A stretch of DNA of 43,426 bases from an uncultured Sutterella sp. GTDB taxonomy: Bacteria > Pseudomonadota > Gammaproteobacteria > Burkholderiales > Burkholderiaceae_F. Under the pieces are notes generated by a model. That model was not told where the DNA came from. It searched no databases and saw only the letters and a program-made list of their open reading frames with translations. This document shows positions 18,555-25,695 of the stretch, in pieces. Where the stretch lies: the NCBI GenBank assembly GCA_900542195.1, contig UQNA01000021.1, positions 1 to 43,426 on the forward strand, in the 5' to 3' direction. Each line of letters starts with the position of its first letter. The first letter of the stretch is position 1. Position numbers and translations under genes: made by a program.

Positions 18555-18866
18555 TTAGTTGCCTCTTCTCTTAGCAGCGTTATCTTTAACTTGGCGGGTC
18601 AAAGAATCGAATGCTTGACGAACAGCGGCGTGTGCGTCTTCGTTCTTTGTGTTCATGATGAATTCATGTCCCGGGGCGTTGAGGCAAACGCGAACGCTGC
18701 ACTCACGGCCTTGGTTTTGATGTTTGCCTTCGCTTTCTACTGCAACGCGGCAGCTGATGAGGTCGGCATCAAATTTGTGAAGTCCTTCCACTTCTTTAGA
18801 AATTAATGCTTCGAGAGCTTCCGAGCGGTCGATACCATGAAAACTAATTTGTACCGGAAGTTTCAT
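18555..18866 (-). CDS. hpf: Ribosome hibernation promoting factor (short HPF/RaiA family)
   Basis: Small ribosome-associated protein of 103 residues, with the length and pattern of short HPF (sigma-54 modulation/YfiA domain). It begins MKLPVQISFHGIDRSEALEALISKEVEGLHKF, has central beta strands with RVAVESEGKHQNQG, and a helix with NEDAHAAVRQAFDSLTRQVKDNAAKRR at the C-terminus whose basic tail contacts rRNA. Short HPF promotes 100S ribosome dimers in stationary phase. GGAG lies 8 nt before the ATG. It is monocistronic here, not next to rpoN as in E. coli. Confidence 0.9.
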   Translation of the reverse strand: MKLPVQISFHGIDRSEALEALISKEVEGLHKFDADLISCRVAVESEGKHQNQGRECSVRVCLNAPGHEFIMNTKNEDAHAAVRQAFDSLTRQVKDNAAKRRGN

Positions 18867-19185
18867 ACATGCTCCTTTTTTTGTTGTTGTATGTGACTCT
18901 ATTGTTTCACAAATTACGAAAAATTGTTAGGCCTTGTGCTTTTTGCAGTTAAGCGGGAAAATATACCTTTGTGTATGTTCACTTACAAGCCACACTCAGA
19001 ACTTCCAGCTACAGCAGAGGTATCTTCCGAGATGTATTTCCAGCTTGTTTTTTCTTGATTTTTTTTCACTCCATAGAAAAAATCAAGATTCCGCACTCTT
19101 CTTCACCACTTGATTATTAATTTCCACCTAAAATAGAGAGTCGTTTTGAGAACTCAATAATTTCCAAATTTTGTCCGGAGTGGGA
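18867..19185. other. Divergent intergenic region between hpf and the GlpD-like gene
   Basis: About 320 nt without a gene, expected to hold two divergent promoters. The clearest structure is an 11-bp inverted repeat (CTTGATTTTTT at 19054-19064 with AAAAAATCAAG at 19077-19087) around a 12-nt loop. Its right flank is not T-rich, so it is not an obvious terminator on the plus strand. No convincing -35/-10 pair was found. Confidence 0.4.
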
Positions 19186-20613
19186 ATGGAAAAAGTATTT
19201 AAATCCGGTTTGATTAGAAACCGCAATTTAGAGCAGCTAAACCAAGAAACGGTCTGGGATGTCGTTATCATCGGCGGCGGTTCGACCGGTTCTGCCATTG
19301 CTTTGGATTCCGTATCACGAGGATTTAAAACGCTGCTGGTGAATTCGGGAGACTTTTCTTCCGGAAGTTCCGGCTCTTCTACAAAGCTCATCATGACCGG
19401 ACCGTCCTGCTTGAAAGGACTCAAGGAGTGGAAACAGCTCAGAGAAGATTTGGAAGAAAGAAAGTATCTTTTGGCGAATGCTCCGCATCTGGTTAAAGAA
19501 AGGAATTTCGTCATTCCCTGCTATAAAGGTTCCATACTGGCTTTTTACTATTTTTCTTTGCTTGCCGGCGTTGCTGCGGGTTACGGCGGGTACGGAATGG
19601 GGCGCCCCCTTTATCTGAGGCCTGAAGAAGTTATCAGAAAATTGCCGGACGTCAAAGCAAAAGAACTAGTCGGAGGCGTTCAATTCAAGGCTGTTCAATT
19701 TGATGACGCAAGATTGAATATTGCTCTGATCAAGACAGCAGCGAAACAAGGCGCAGTTTGTCTGAACTATGTTTCTGCAAAAGGGCTTGAAAGAGATGCG
19801 GACGGCAGAATTCAGTCGGTTTCATTAGAAGACCAGCTTACCGGTCAATCTTTCCAGGCGAAGTGCAAAATGATTTTTAATGCTGCGGGAGAAGGTGCCG
19901 ATGCCGTTCGCCAAATGGCCTATGCCGAGGCAACTCCGTTGACTGAAGTGAAGAAATTTATCTGCATGGTCATGGAAGCCCGACATTTTGAAGGCGAGTA
20001 CGGCATGCTTACTCCAAAGGCTAAAGGCGAGCAGCGCCTTTTCTGCACCCCATGGAACCGGATGGCAGAGGTTGGAGTTGTTGAAGAGAAAGAAGGCGAG
20101 GACAGCGGAACTGCCGTTACTCGTCTTATAGAAAAAATTAAGCCATTTTTAGAATTTTCCATTGACAGCAACAATGTCACGGCTTCTTTTTCTCATACCG
20201 TTGTGACTCCAAAGAAGGATTTCGGCCGAGGACATGAAGGATGCAATAGTCTGATCCTGACAGAGTTTGAAAATATGGTGACTATTGTCGGAGGCGGCTG
20301 GAAGAACTACCGTCAAAGAGCGGAAAAAGCTATGACGGCAGCCATTGACGCCGGTCTGGTCTATAAAAAACCGTGCTCGACAATGTTTATGTCCATCGCC
20401 AGAAACCATCACTTTGATCCGGAGGGACTGGATAAAGGGCTGGCAGACGGAAAAGACGTTACAGCTCAAGTAGTCGAATATGCTCAATATTGCTTAGAGC
20501 ATGAATTCGCCTCCTGTGCCGATGACGTTCTCTTCAGACGCCTGAGAATCGGGCAAATGAGCGCTGCAGTTACTGAGAAGCTCAGACCGGAAGTGGAGAA
20601 AGTTTTCGCATAA
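19186..20613 (+). CDS. GlpD/GlpA-like FAD-dependent dehydrogenase with altered active site
   Basis: FAD oxidoreductase of the DAO/GlpD fold, 475 residues. The Rossmann motif VVIIGGGSTGSAIALD is at about 27-42, and the family block GGVQFKAVQFDDARLNIALIKTAAKQGAVCLNY is clear. However, where GlpD proteins have STKLIHGGLRYL, this one has STKLIMTGPSCL (about 65-76), replacing the His, Arg and Tyr that contact the substrate. The usual SGVRPL is SHTVVTP, and GGKLTTYR is GGGWKNYR. Glycerol-3-phosphate is therefore unlikely as substrate. There is no signal peptide. The ATG at 19186 follows CGGAG; an earlier TTG at 19171 overlaps that site. Monocistronic. The reaction is unknown. Confidence 0.8.
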   Translation: MEKVFKSGLIRNRNLEQLNQETVWDVVIIGGGSTGSAIALDSVSRGFKTLLVNSGDFSSGSSGSSTKLIMTGPSCLKGLKEWKQLREDLEERKYLLANAPHLVKERNFVIPCYKGSILAFYYFSLLAGVAAGYGGYGMGRPLYLRPEEVIRKLPDVKAKELVGGVQFKAVQFDDARLNIALIKTAAKQGAVCLNYVSAKGLERDADGRIQSVSLEDQLTGQSFQAKCKMIFNAAGEGADAVRQMAYAEATPLTEVKKFICMVMEARHFEGEYGMLTPKAKGEQRLFCTPWNRMAEVGVVEEKEGEDSGTAVTRLIEKIKPFLEFSIDSNNVTASFSHTVVTPKKDFGRGHEGCNSLILTEFENMVTIVGGGWKNYRQRAEKAMTAAIDAGLVYKKPCSTMFMSIARNHHFDPEGLDKGLADGKDVTAQVVEYAQYCLEHEFASCADDVLFRRLRIGQMSAAVTEKLRPEVEKVFA

Positions 20614-20668
20614 CCACTGAAAATCAATTGGTTATAAATTGTTTTTAAAGTAAAAAGAATTTATCTGC

Positions 20669-20704
20669 ACACCGCCTCTTAAGGAAAGCTTCCGGAGGCG
20701 GTGT
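20669..20704. terminator. Hairpin terminator after the GlpD-like gene
   Basis: A 10-bp perfect stem (ACACCGCCTC at 20669-20678 with GAGGCGGTGT at 20695-20704) encloses a smaller GGAA/TTCC stem. The T-rich flank lies on the minus-strand side; on the plus strand only TAGCATTCTTG follows, so efficiency is uncertain. Confidence 0.45.
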
Positions 20705-20743
20705 TAGCATTCTTGAGCTTGCTAAAAACTTTTTCCTATCTTC

Positions 20744-21973
20744 ATGAAGATGTTCTTTCGTTTTTTTCTTTTGTTCTCTGTGCTCGCCATGACAGGATGT
20801 GCTTGGCATGGCGCGATGGATAAGAATTTTTACGCCCCGGCATCTGACAAAACGGCCTTTAATGCTGTAATCGGCGTGATGCCTAATCCTATTAACCCTC
20901 CGCAAAGCGTTAACTACAACGGCGGCAAGATTGATATCGATCTGGAGAACATCGGCTACGCGGTGACAGCCTCGTTAGATACGGTTTTTAAGAAAGCTAA
21001 ATTGATTGACAGCTACAGTCAGTGTCCGGAATGCCAAGGATTTGTTCTCTATCAGGCAGGTTTCACCGTGAGGGAGGGACAGGCTAAGAAAGCAAGGATG
21101 ACTTCCGGCATGGACTTGGAATTCTTAAATAAGGATAGGCAATATCTCACTACCATAAAAGTAAATGATGAAGGAGAAGTTGGCTCGTCTTCCGGCCTCT
21201 TCTCCGGTTTACTGTCTCAAGAGCAGGATGGAAAAGAGGTTTTAGCGGCCATCCAAAACTCAACGGCGAAGATGCTGAAAGAAGGAGAGGGACGGATTCG
21301 TCAAAACCAAGTAATTGCCGACTACTTCTCTCCACAAGTCACACCGGTTGCCCAGCCGACCACAGAAGCAGCTTCGTCAGATCAGTCTAAGGCAGAAAAA
21401 GGCGTTAATTTTCAGAATTATTTAAATTCCACGGTCGTTATCCGCTCAGGAAGAGGCTTCGGCTCAGGCTTCTTTATTCATCCGACGCTGATAGTTTCCA
21501 ACTACCATGTGGTTGGAAATAGTCCCAGAGTTCAGATCAAACTTAGAAACGGAAAGGTGTTTATGGGAAATGTGGTTTCTCTCGATTCTCAGAACGATTT
21601 GGCGCTGATTCAAGTTCCTTATCAATCTAAGTCCTTTCTCGACTTTGATGTGCAGCCGACCATTGGAGGAGAAGTTTTTACCGTGGGTGCTCCACAAGGA
21701 TTTGAATGGACGATTTCCCGGGGCATAGTCAGCGGACTACGAAATCTGGACGGCATTAGAGTGGTGCAAACTGATGCATCGATTAGCCCGGGCAACAGCG
21801 GCGGTCCATTAATTTCTTTGAAGACCGGAAAGGTATTAGGCGTCAATACAATGGTATGGGCCGAGGAGCGCTCGCAGAATATTAATTTTGCCGTCTCTTC
21901 CTCTGTCGTTCAGAATTTCTTGATTGAAACTTTTAAGCGCTACGGACTTTCTCCGTCCGAACTGAACAAGTAA
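20744..21973 (+). CDS. Lipoprotein with C-terminal S1C trypsin-like serine protease domain
   Basis: A 409-residue protein. The signal ends in the lipobox AMTGC (Cys19), so the mature protein should be lipid-anchored in the envelope. Residues about 30-195 form a domain I do not recognise, with a CPEC pair. A short linker follows, and then a DegP/S1C-type protease domain (about 225-405) with the catalytic triad His in SNYHVV, Asp in SQNDLALI and Ser in ISPGNSGGPLI. No PDZ domain follows, unlike DegP or DegS. The start at 20744 (M1) is close to a second ATG at 20750; neither has a strong ribosome binding site. It may serve envelope protein quality control or processing; this is inference. Confidence 0.82.
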   Translation: MKMFFRFFLLFSVLAMTGCAWHGAMDKNFYAPASDKTAFNAVIGVMPNPINPPQSVNYNGGKIDIDLENIGYAVTASLDTVFKKAKLIDSYSQCPECQGFVLYQAGFTVREGQAKKARMTSGMDLEFLNKDRQYLTTIKVNDEGEVGSSSGLFSGLLSQEQDGKEVLAAIQNSTAKMLKEGEGRIRQNQVIADYFSPQVTPVAQPTTEAASSDQSKAEKGVNFQNYLNSTVVIRSGRGFGSGFFIHPTLIVSNYHVVGNSPRVQIKLRNGKVFMGNVVSLDSQNDLALIQVPYQSKSFLDFDVQPTIGGEVFTVGAPQGFEWTISRGIVSGLRNLDGIRVVQTDASISPGNSGGPLISLKTGKVLGVNTMVWAEERSQNINFAVSSSVVQNFLIETFKRYGLSPSELNK

Positions 21974-21994
21974 ATTCCGACAAAATAAGAAAGA

Positions 21995-22014
21995 GGCACC
22001 GTAAAAACGGTGCC
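21995..22014. terminator. Bidirectional terminator between convergent genes
   Basis: GGCACCGT (21995-22002) pairs with ACGGTGCC (22007-22014) around a loop of four A. The plus-strand exit is TTCGGTTT and the minus-strand exit is TCTTTCTTATTTTG. It lies between the protease gene and the convergent SGNH gene. Confidence 0.7.
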
Positions 22015-22042
22015 TTCGGTTTAGAGGTGAGAGGACTGCAGG

Positions 22043-22849
22043 TTAATCTTTCCAACCATAGAATTCTTTAAGTACGTTCCAAGCTACTTGCTGAAGGTAT
22101 TTCGCATCAGCAGGCTTCAGAGGCTTTTCGCATTCGCCTAAGAATTTGAAGCCTTCCGGAGACTTCTTAAAGAGTAATCCGTAAATCATGGCACCGTAGA
22201 GGTATGAACCGGCAGCGGTCGGGTGGCTCTTATCTTTTTGATGGAGGATTAAATCAGGTCTTTTCTTCAAGCTTTCTGCAAAGGCAAGACCGACTGGCAA
22301 GACGATGGCGTCATTGGCATTGGCTGCTTCAATAGTGGAATTCGCTAACTGACGCGTCTGTTCCGGTTTGTCCTGACGTGCCCACGTCATTACCACAATC
22401 GGTGTTGATCCGTGTTCGCGGACGGTTTCGATATGCTGTTTCAAGTATTTCTTGAAGTTCGGAACAAGCTTCGGATTGATTGGCTCAGTAGAAAGTGCCT
22501 GAAGCAGGACAACATCAAACATCGGAGGTGTTTTGCCGTCTTTGCTCTCTTTTACGTAGGGATCCCCTTCATGAGGAGTTAGGTATTCCTGAACATTATG
22601 GAAGGAGAGTTTTCCTGAAGAAATTGTTTGTAGGCGAGCTTTCCATGGAGTCTTGCTTTCTTTTGCAAACCCTCTTACGTAACCGTGCACGCCGCAGTTG
22701 TAGAAGCTGTAGGAGTTCCCAACGTATAAGGCTGTAGATGGCTGATGGTTTTGAATATCGGTTACTTTCGGAGCTACGTCAGTTTCAAGGGCGTTCACTG
22801 CTCCGGTAAAGGCAAAGGCTGAAACTACCGTCCATATAATCTTTCTCAT
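22043..22849 (-). CDS. Secreted SGNH/GDSL-like hydrolase (DUF4886-like)
   Basis: A 268-residue protein with a Sec signal peptide (MRKIIWTVVSAFAFTGAVNALE). The mature part has the SGNH pattern: TALYVGNSYSFYN with the candidate nucleophile Ser (about 46), a Gly/Asn-type oxyanion region in the middle, VVMTWARQ (about 160), and a C-terminal DKSHPTAAG carrying the catalytic Asp/His (about 214-220). Such enzymes are esterases or carbohydrate deacetylases, and the substrate here is unknown. The ATG at 22849 is chosen over one at 22870 because GGAG lies 8 nt before it. Monocistronic, convergent with the protease gene. Confidence 0.72.
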   Translation of the reverse strand: MRKIIWTVVSAFAFTGAVNALETDVAPKVTDIQNHQPSTALYVGNSYSFYNCGVHGYVRGFAKESKTPWKARLQTISSGKLSFHNVQEYLTPHEGDPYVKESKDGKTPPMFDVVLLQALSTEPINPKLVPNFKKYLKQHIETVREHGSTPIVVMTWARQDKPEQTRQLANSTIEAANANDAIVLPVGLAFAESLKKRPDLILHQKDKSHPTAAGSYLYGAMIYGLLFKKSPEGFKFLGECEKPLKPADAKYLQQVAWNVLKEFYGWKD

Positions 22850-22989
22850 CACATTCTCCAAGCTGATCATTCATGACTTTCAAGATTGTGGCGCTTTTTA
22901 TCGGTTTTCTCCATGCGGTATGCGAAAGTTGGGTTTGCAGAAACAGCAAAAGAGCGGTTAAGAGAAATTAATTTTTGCAAATCGAGAAG

Positions 22990-23019
22990 TTGAAAACCTC
23001 TTGATTTTTAAGATATAAT
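22990..23019 (+). promoter_or_regulatory. Promoter of the rplM-rpsI operon
   Basis: TTGAAA (22990-22995) and a perfect TATAAT (23014-23019) are separated by 18 bp, which places transcription start near 23026 and gives a leader of about 130 nt before rplM. This is the best-matching promoter in the region and fits a strongly expressed ribosomal protein operon. Confidence 0.7.
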
Positions 23020-23081
23020 CTGCGGTCTCTCTGTTGGAGCGTTGTCCTTTCGTCATCGCTCGTTCCGTTGTACTTAAAGTG

Positions 23082-23104
23082 ATCAATGAGGATAACTCAT
23101 TGAT
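23082..23104 (+). other. Stem-loop in the rplM leader
   Basis: ATCAATGAG (23082-23090) pairs perfectly with CTCATTGAT (23096-23104) around GATAA, extended by a G-U pair, 51 nt before the rplM ATG. L13 is known to control its own operon in E. coli, so this could be an autoregulatory element, but no match to a described L13 leader is claimed. Confidence 0.45.
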
Positions 23105-23155
23105 TGTAATGAATTAATTTAGATGAATAATCATCCTGCTTATAGGTGAAACGTA

Positions 23156-23584
23156 ATGAAAACCTTCTCGGCTAAGCCGCTTGAAGTGAAGCGTGAATGG
23201 TATGTTGTGAATGCAACTAATAAGGTTGTAGGCCGCCTTGCCGCCGAAATCGCTCTCAGACTCCGTGGCAAAAACAAGCCCATTTATACCCCGCACGTTG
23301 ATACAGGCGACTACATCGTTGTTATCAACGCTGACAAGTTGGTAATGACAGGCAACAAACCTGAAGATAAGAAATATTTCCGTCACTCCGGATACCCAGG
23401 CGGCATCTACGAAACAACTTTCCGTAAGATGCAAGAAAAGCATCCGGGCCGTGCTTTGGAAATCGCTGTTAAAGGCATGCTTCCAAAAGGACCACTCGGA
23501 TATGCAATGTTCAAGAAGCTCTTCGTTTATGAAGGCAACGAACATCCACATTCCGCCCAGCAACCTAAACAGCTCGAGATCTAA
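23156..23584 (+). CDS. rplM: 50S ribosomal protein L13
   Basis: L13 is an early assembly protein of the large ribosomal subunit. The 142-residue length is exactly usual. Diagnostic stretches are WYVVNATNKVVGRLAAEIALRLRGK (about 15-40), DTGDYIVVINADKLVMTGNK (about 49-68), YFRHSGYPGGIYETTFRKM (about 75-93) and VKGMLPKGPLGYAMFKKLFVYEG (about 105-127). AGGTGA precedes the ATG. It is co-transcribed with rpsI, which starts 2 nt after its stop, the universal bacterial gene order. Confidence 0.98.
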   Translation: MKTFSAKPLEVKREWYVVNATNKVVGRLAAEIALRLRGKNKPIYTPHVDTGDYIVVINADKLVMTGNKPEDKKYFRHSGYPGGIYETTFRKMQEKHPGRALEIAVKGMLPKGPLGYAMFKKLFVYEGNEHPHSAQQPKQLEI

Positions 23585-23586
23585 AG

Positions 23587-23979
23587 ATGATTGGTATTTA
23601 CAACTATGGTACAGGACGCCGTAAAAGCTCCGTAGCCCGCGTTTTCATGAAGCGTGGTACTGGCCTTATCATCATCAACGGCCGTCCGCTTGATGAATAC
23701 ATTCCTCGCGAAACAGGCCGTATGGTCATTCGTCAGCCGTTAGTTTTGACTAACAATGTTGAAACATTCGATATTAAAGTCAACGTTCACGGCGGCGGTG
23801 AGTCCGGTCAGGCCGGCGCTATTCGTCACGGCATCACACGCGCTCTCATCGACTATGATGAAGCATTGAAGTCCGTCTTGTCTCAGGCTGGTCTCGTTAC
23901 ACGTGACGCCCGCGAAGTCGAACGTAAGAAAGTCGGTTTGCGTAAAGCACGTCGTCGTAAACAGTTCTCCAAGCGTTAA
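23587..23979 (+). CDS. rpsI: 30S ribosomal protein S9
   Basis: S9 of the small ribosomal subunit, 130 residues. Family marks: YGTGRRKSSVARVFMKRGTG (about 7-26), NGRPLDEYIPRE, the VNVHGGGESGQAGAIRHGITRALI segment (about 63-86) and the basic tail VERKKVGLRKARRRKQFSKR, whose terminal SKR reaches the P-site tRNA. It begins 2 nt after rplM and ends the operon before a strong terminator. Confidence 0.98.
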   Translation: MIGIYNYGTGRRKSSVARVFMKRGTGLIIINGRPLDEYIPRETGRMVIRQPLVLTNNVETFDIKVNVHGGGESGQAGAIRHGITRALIDYDEALKSVLSQAGLVTRDAREVERKKVGLRKARRRKQFSKR

Positions 23980-24040
23980 TTTCAACGCATCGGAACTTAC
24001 AGTTACGATTCAAATATGGTCTGCACTTGCTGCGGACCAA

Positions 24041-24073
24041 AGCAAAAGGGAGCGCAGGCTCCCTTTTGCTTTG
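24041..24073 (+). terminator. Terminator of rplM-rpsI
   Basis: A perfect 13-bp stem (AGCAAAAGGGAGC at 24041-24053 with GCTCCCTTTTGCT at 24058-24070) around GCAG is followed by TTGGG. The arm itself supplies a run of four T. It lies 61 nt after the rpsI stop. Confidence 0.75.
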
Positions 24074-24440
24074 GGCGGTTATTCCCGCTCTTTTTTCTGA
24101 GCTTGTGCCCAGCACTTAACAGCTTATTTTCCTCGTATAAAAATCACAAAAACCTGTTTTCTCATGCCTTCGGCAGGAGCTCTTTTTTCTCCGTTCCACT
24201 CTATCTTCTCAAATTCCAAAATTCAGAACACAGGAAGTGGAGAGAAGAAAGGTGTAAAAAGTGTTTCAAAAAATTATTTAGTGCGAAAACAAATTCTCCA
24301 CTTTTTACGGCGGGGGAAGTGGCGCTTTATACGTTGATTATCATTCAGTTAGTGTCACACTAGGAAAAGTGTCAACTTGGTCGAATGCCAACCCAAGACT
24401 TGTAATCTACTACGTAGAAATACTTAAAATAAGCATTCTG
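24074..24440. other. Non-coding region before the efflux operon with competing inverted repeats
   Basis: No credible gene is present here; a 115-codon open frame runs through the terminator and lacks protein character. Two inverted repeats share one arm: AAGTGGAGA (24235-24243) can pair with TCTCCACTT (24295-24303), and GTAAAAAGTG (24254-24263) can pair with CACTTTTTAC (24299-24308). The pairings exclude each other. A weak plus-strand promoter candidate is TTGTAA (24400-24405) with TTAAAA (24424-24429), spacing 18, just before the operator. Confidence 0.35.
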
Positions 24441-24466
24441 TTTCTGAATGAATGTTCATTCAGAAA
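24441..24466 (+). promoter_or_regulatory. 26-bp palindromic operator, probably for the operon's TetR regulator
   Basis: Two perfect 12-bp arms, TTTCTGAATGAA and TTCATTCAGAAA, flank a central TG. The inner TGAATGAA/TTCATTCA pattern is typical of AcrR-like operators. It lies 44 nt before the first efflux gene, where binding would block transcription, and the operon carries its own TetR gene at its end. Confidence 0.75.
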
Positions 24467-24510
24467 ATTGTAAACTCACACCTATTCTTGATAGTTAGAC
24501 TGAGGGCGAA

Positions 24511-25680
24511 ATGCTTTTTCTTAAGCAGTTAACAAAAACAAAGACTCTTATTGCAATTTTGGCACTGATCTCTTTGAGTGCATGTTCTGATAAAGCTCAG
24601 GGACCTGCTGCCGGCGGACAAACAAGAAAGCCGCAAGTTTCTGTGATTGATATTGAACCGACCTCACAGGTTATGATTACAACCCTGCAGGGCCGTACCG
24701 CACCTTATATGGTGGCAGAGGTAAGACCCCAAGTCGGCGGAATTCTTCAGAAACGCCTCTTTGATGAAGGTGCAGAGGTGAAAGAAGGGCAGCCTCTTTA
24801 CCAAATCGATCCGGCAGTTTATGAGGCACAAGTTGCCAGCGCTAAGGCCGAGCTTGCCAGAGCAGAATCCGTCTTATATCAAAGTCAGCTGACCGCAAAA
24901 CGTTATGCTCAGCTCGTTAAGACGGAAGCTGTCAGCAAGCAGCAAAACGACGATGCACAAGCTGCAGTAAAACAAGCACAAGCTGCTGTTCAGGCTGCTA
25001 AAGCTCAGCTGAAAACGGCTCAAATCAACTTAGATTACACAACCATTCGTTCTCCGATTGACGGAAAGGCCGGCCGCTCTTTAGTGACTCCCGGTGCTTT
25101 GCTTTCCGGATATCAGGCCAACAACATGGTAGTGGTTCAGACATTGGACCCAATCTATGTTGACGTCAATCAGGCCAGCGGCGATTTGTTAAAACTCAAG
25201 AAAGAACTCGCCGAAGGAAAAATCAAAGCTACTAAGGGCGAAATTCCGATCCAGCTTATTCTCGAAGACGGTACAAAGTACAGTCTTCCGGGCTCTTTGA
25301 CATTGTCTGAAGTTTCCGTGGATCAAGGAACGGGAACATTGACATTAAGAGCAGAATTCCCGAATCCGGACGGATTGCTTCTCCCCGGAATGTTTGTAAG
25401 GGCAGAGCTTCCGCAAGGTGTGCGCGAGAATGCAATTCTGGTTCCTCAGAAAGCCGTTCTGCGTAGAACAGACGGTGCGCCTTATGTATTAGTTGTTGAG
25501 AACGGCGTAGTTGCACAAAAGGTTATCGATACAACTGAAACAGCAGGTTCCAACTGGGTTGTCGAAAGCGGATTAAAACCGGGTGACAAAGTCATTATCG
25601 AAGGATTCCAAAGAATCCGTCCGGGGGTACCCGTCGATATCGTTCCTCCGCTCTCTCAAAAAACCGCTTCTTCTAAGTAA
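24511..25680 (+). CDS. RND efflux periplasmic adaptor lipoprotein (AcrA/MexA family)
   Basis: Membrane fusion protein linking the RND pump to the outer-membrane channel, 389 residues. The signal ends in LSAC, so Cys25 should be lipidated in the inner membrane. The mature protein shows the lipoyl half-motifs (AEVRPQVGGILQKRLFDEGAEVKEGQPLYQIDP, about 70-102), an alanine- and glutamine-rich coiled-coil hairpin (about 103-165), DYTTIRSPIDGKAGRSLVTPG, and the beta-barrel and membrane-proximal domains. GAGGG lies before the ATG. First gene of a four-gene operon, 15 nt before the pump gene. Confidence 0.95.
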   Translation: MLFLKQLTKTKTLIAILALISLSACSDKAQGPAAGGQTRKPQVSVIDIEPTSQVMITTLQGRTAPYMVAEVRPQVGGILQKRLFDEGAEVKEGQPLYQIDPAVYEAQVASAKAELARAESVLYQSQLTAKRYAQLVKTEAVSKQQNDDAQAAVKQAQAAVQAAKAQLKTAQINLDYTTIRSPIDGKAGRSLVTPGALLSGYQANNMVVVQTLDPIYVDVNQASGDLLKLKKELAEGKIKATKGEIPIQLILEDGTKYSLPGSLTLSEVSVDQGTGTLTLRAEFPNPDGLLLPGMFVRAELPQGVRENAILVPQKAVLRRTDGAPYVLVVENGVVAQKVIDTTETAGSNWVVESGLKPGDKVIIEGFQRIRPGVPVDIVPPLSQKTASSK

Positions 25681-25695
25681 AAGCAGAGGGTTCTG

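Noticed and set aside
24016..24363. 115-codon plus-strand ORF after rpsI
   Set aside because: It runs through a strong terminator hairpin, has no ribosome binding site and no protein-like pattern. The region is better read as non-coding.
24364..24385. Minus-strand TTGACA suggesting a promoter towards rpsI
   Set aside because: No acceptable -10 hexamer at 16-18 nt, and no gene on that strand to drive.
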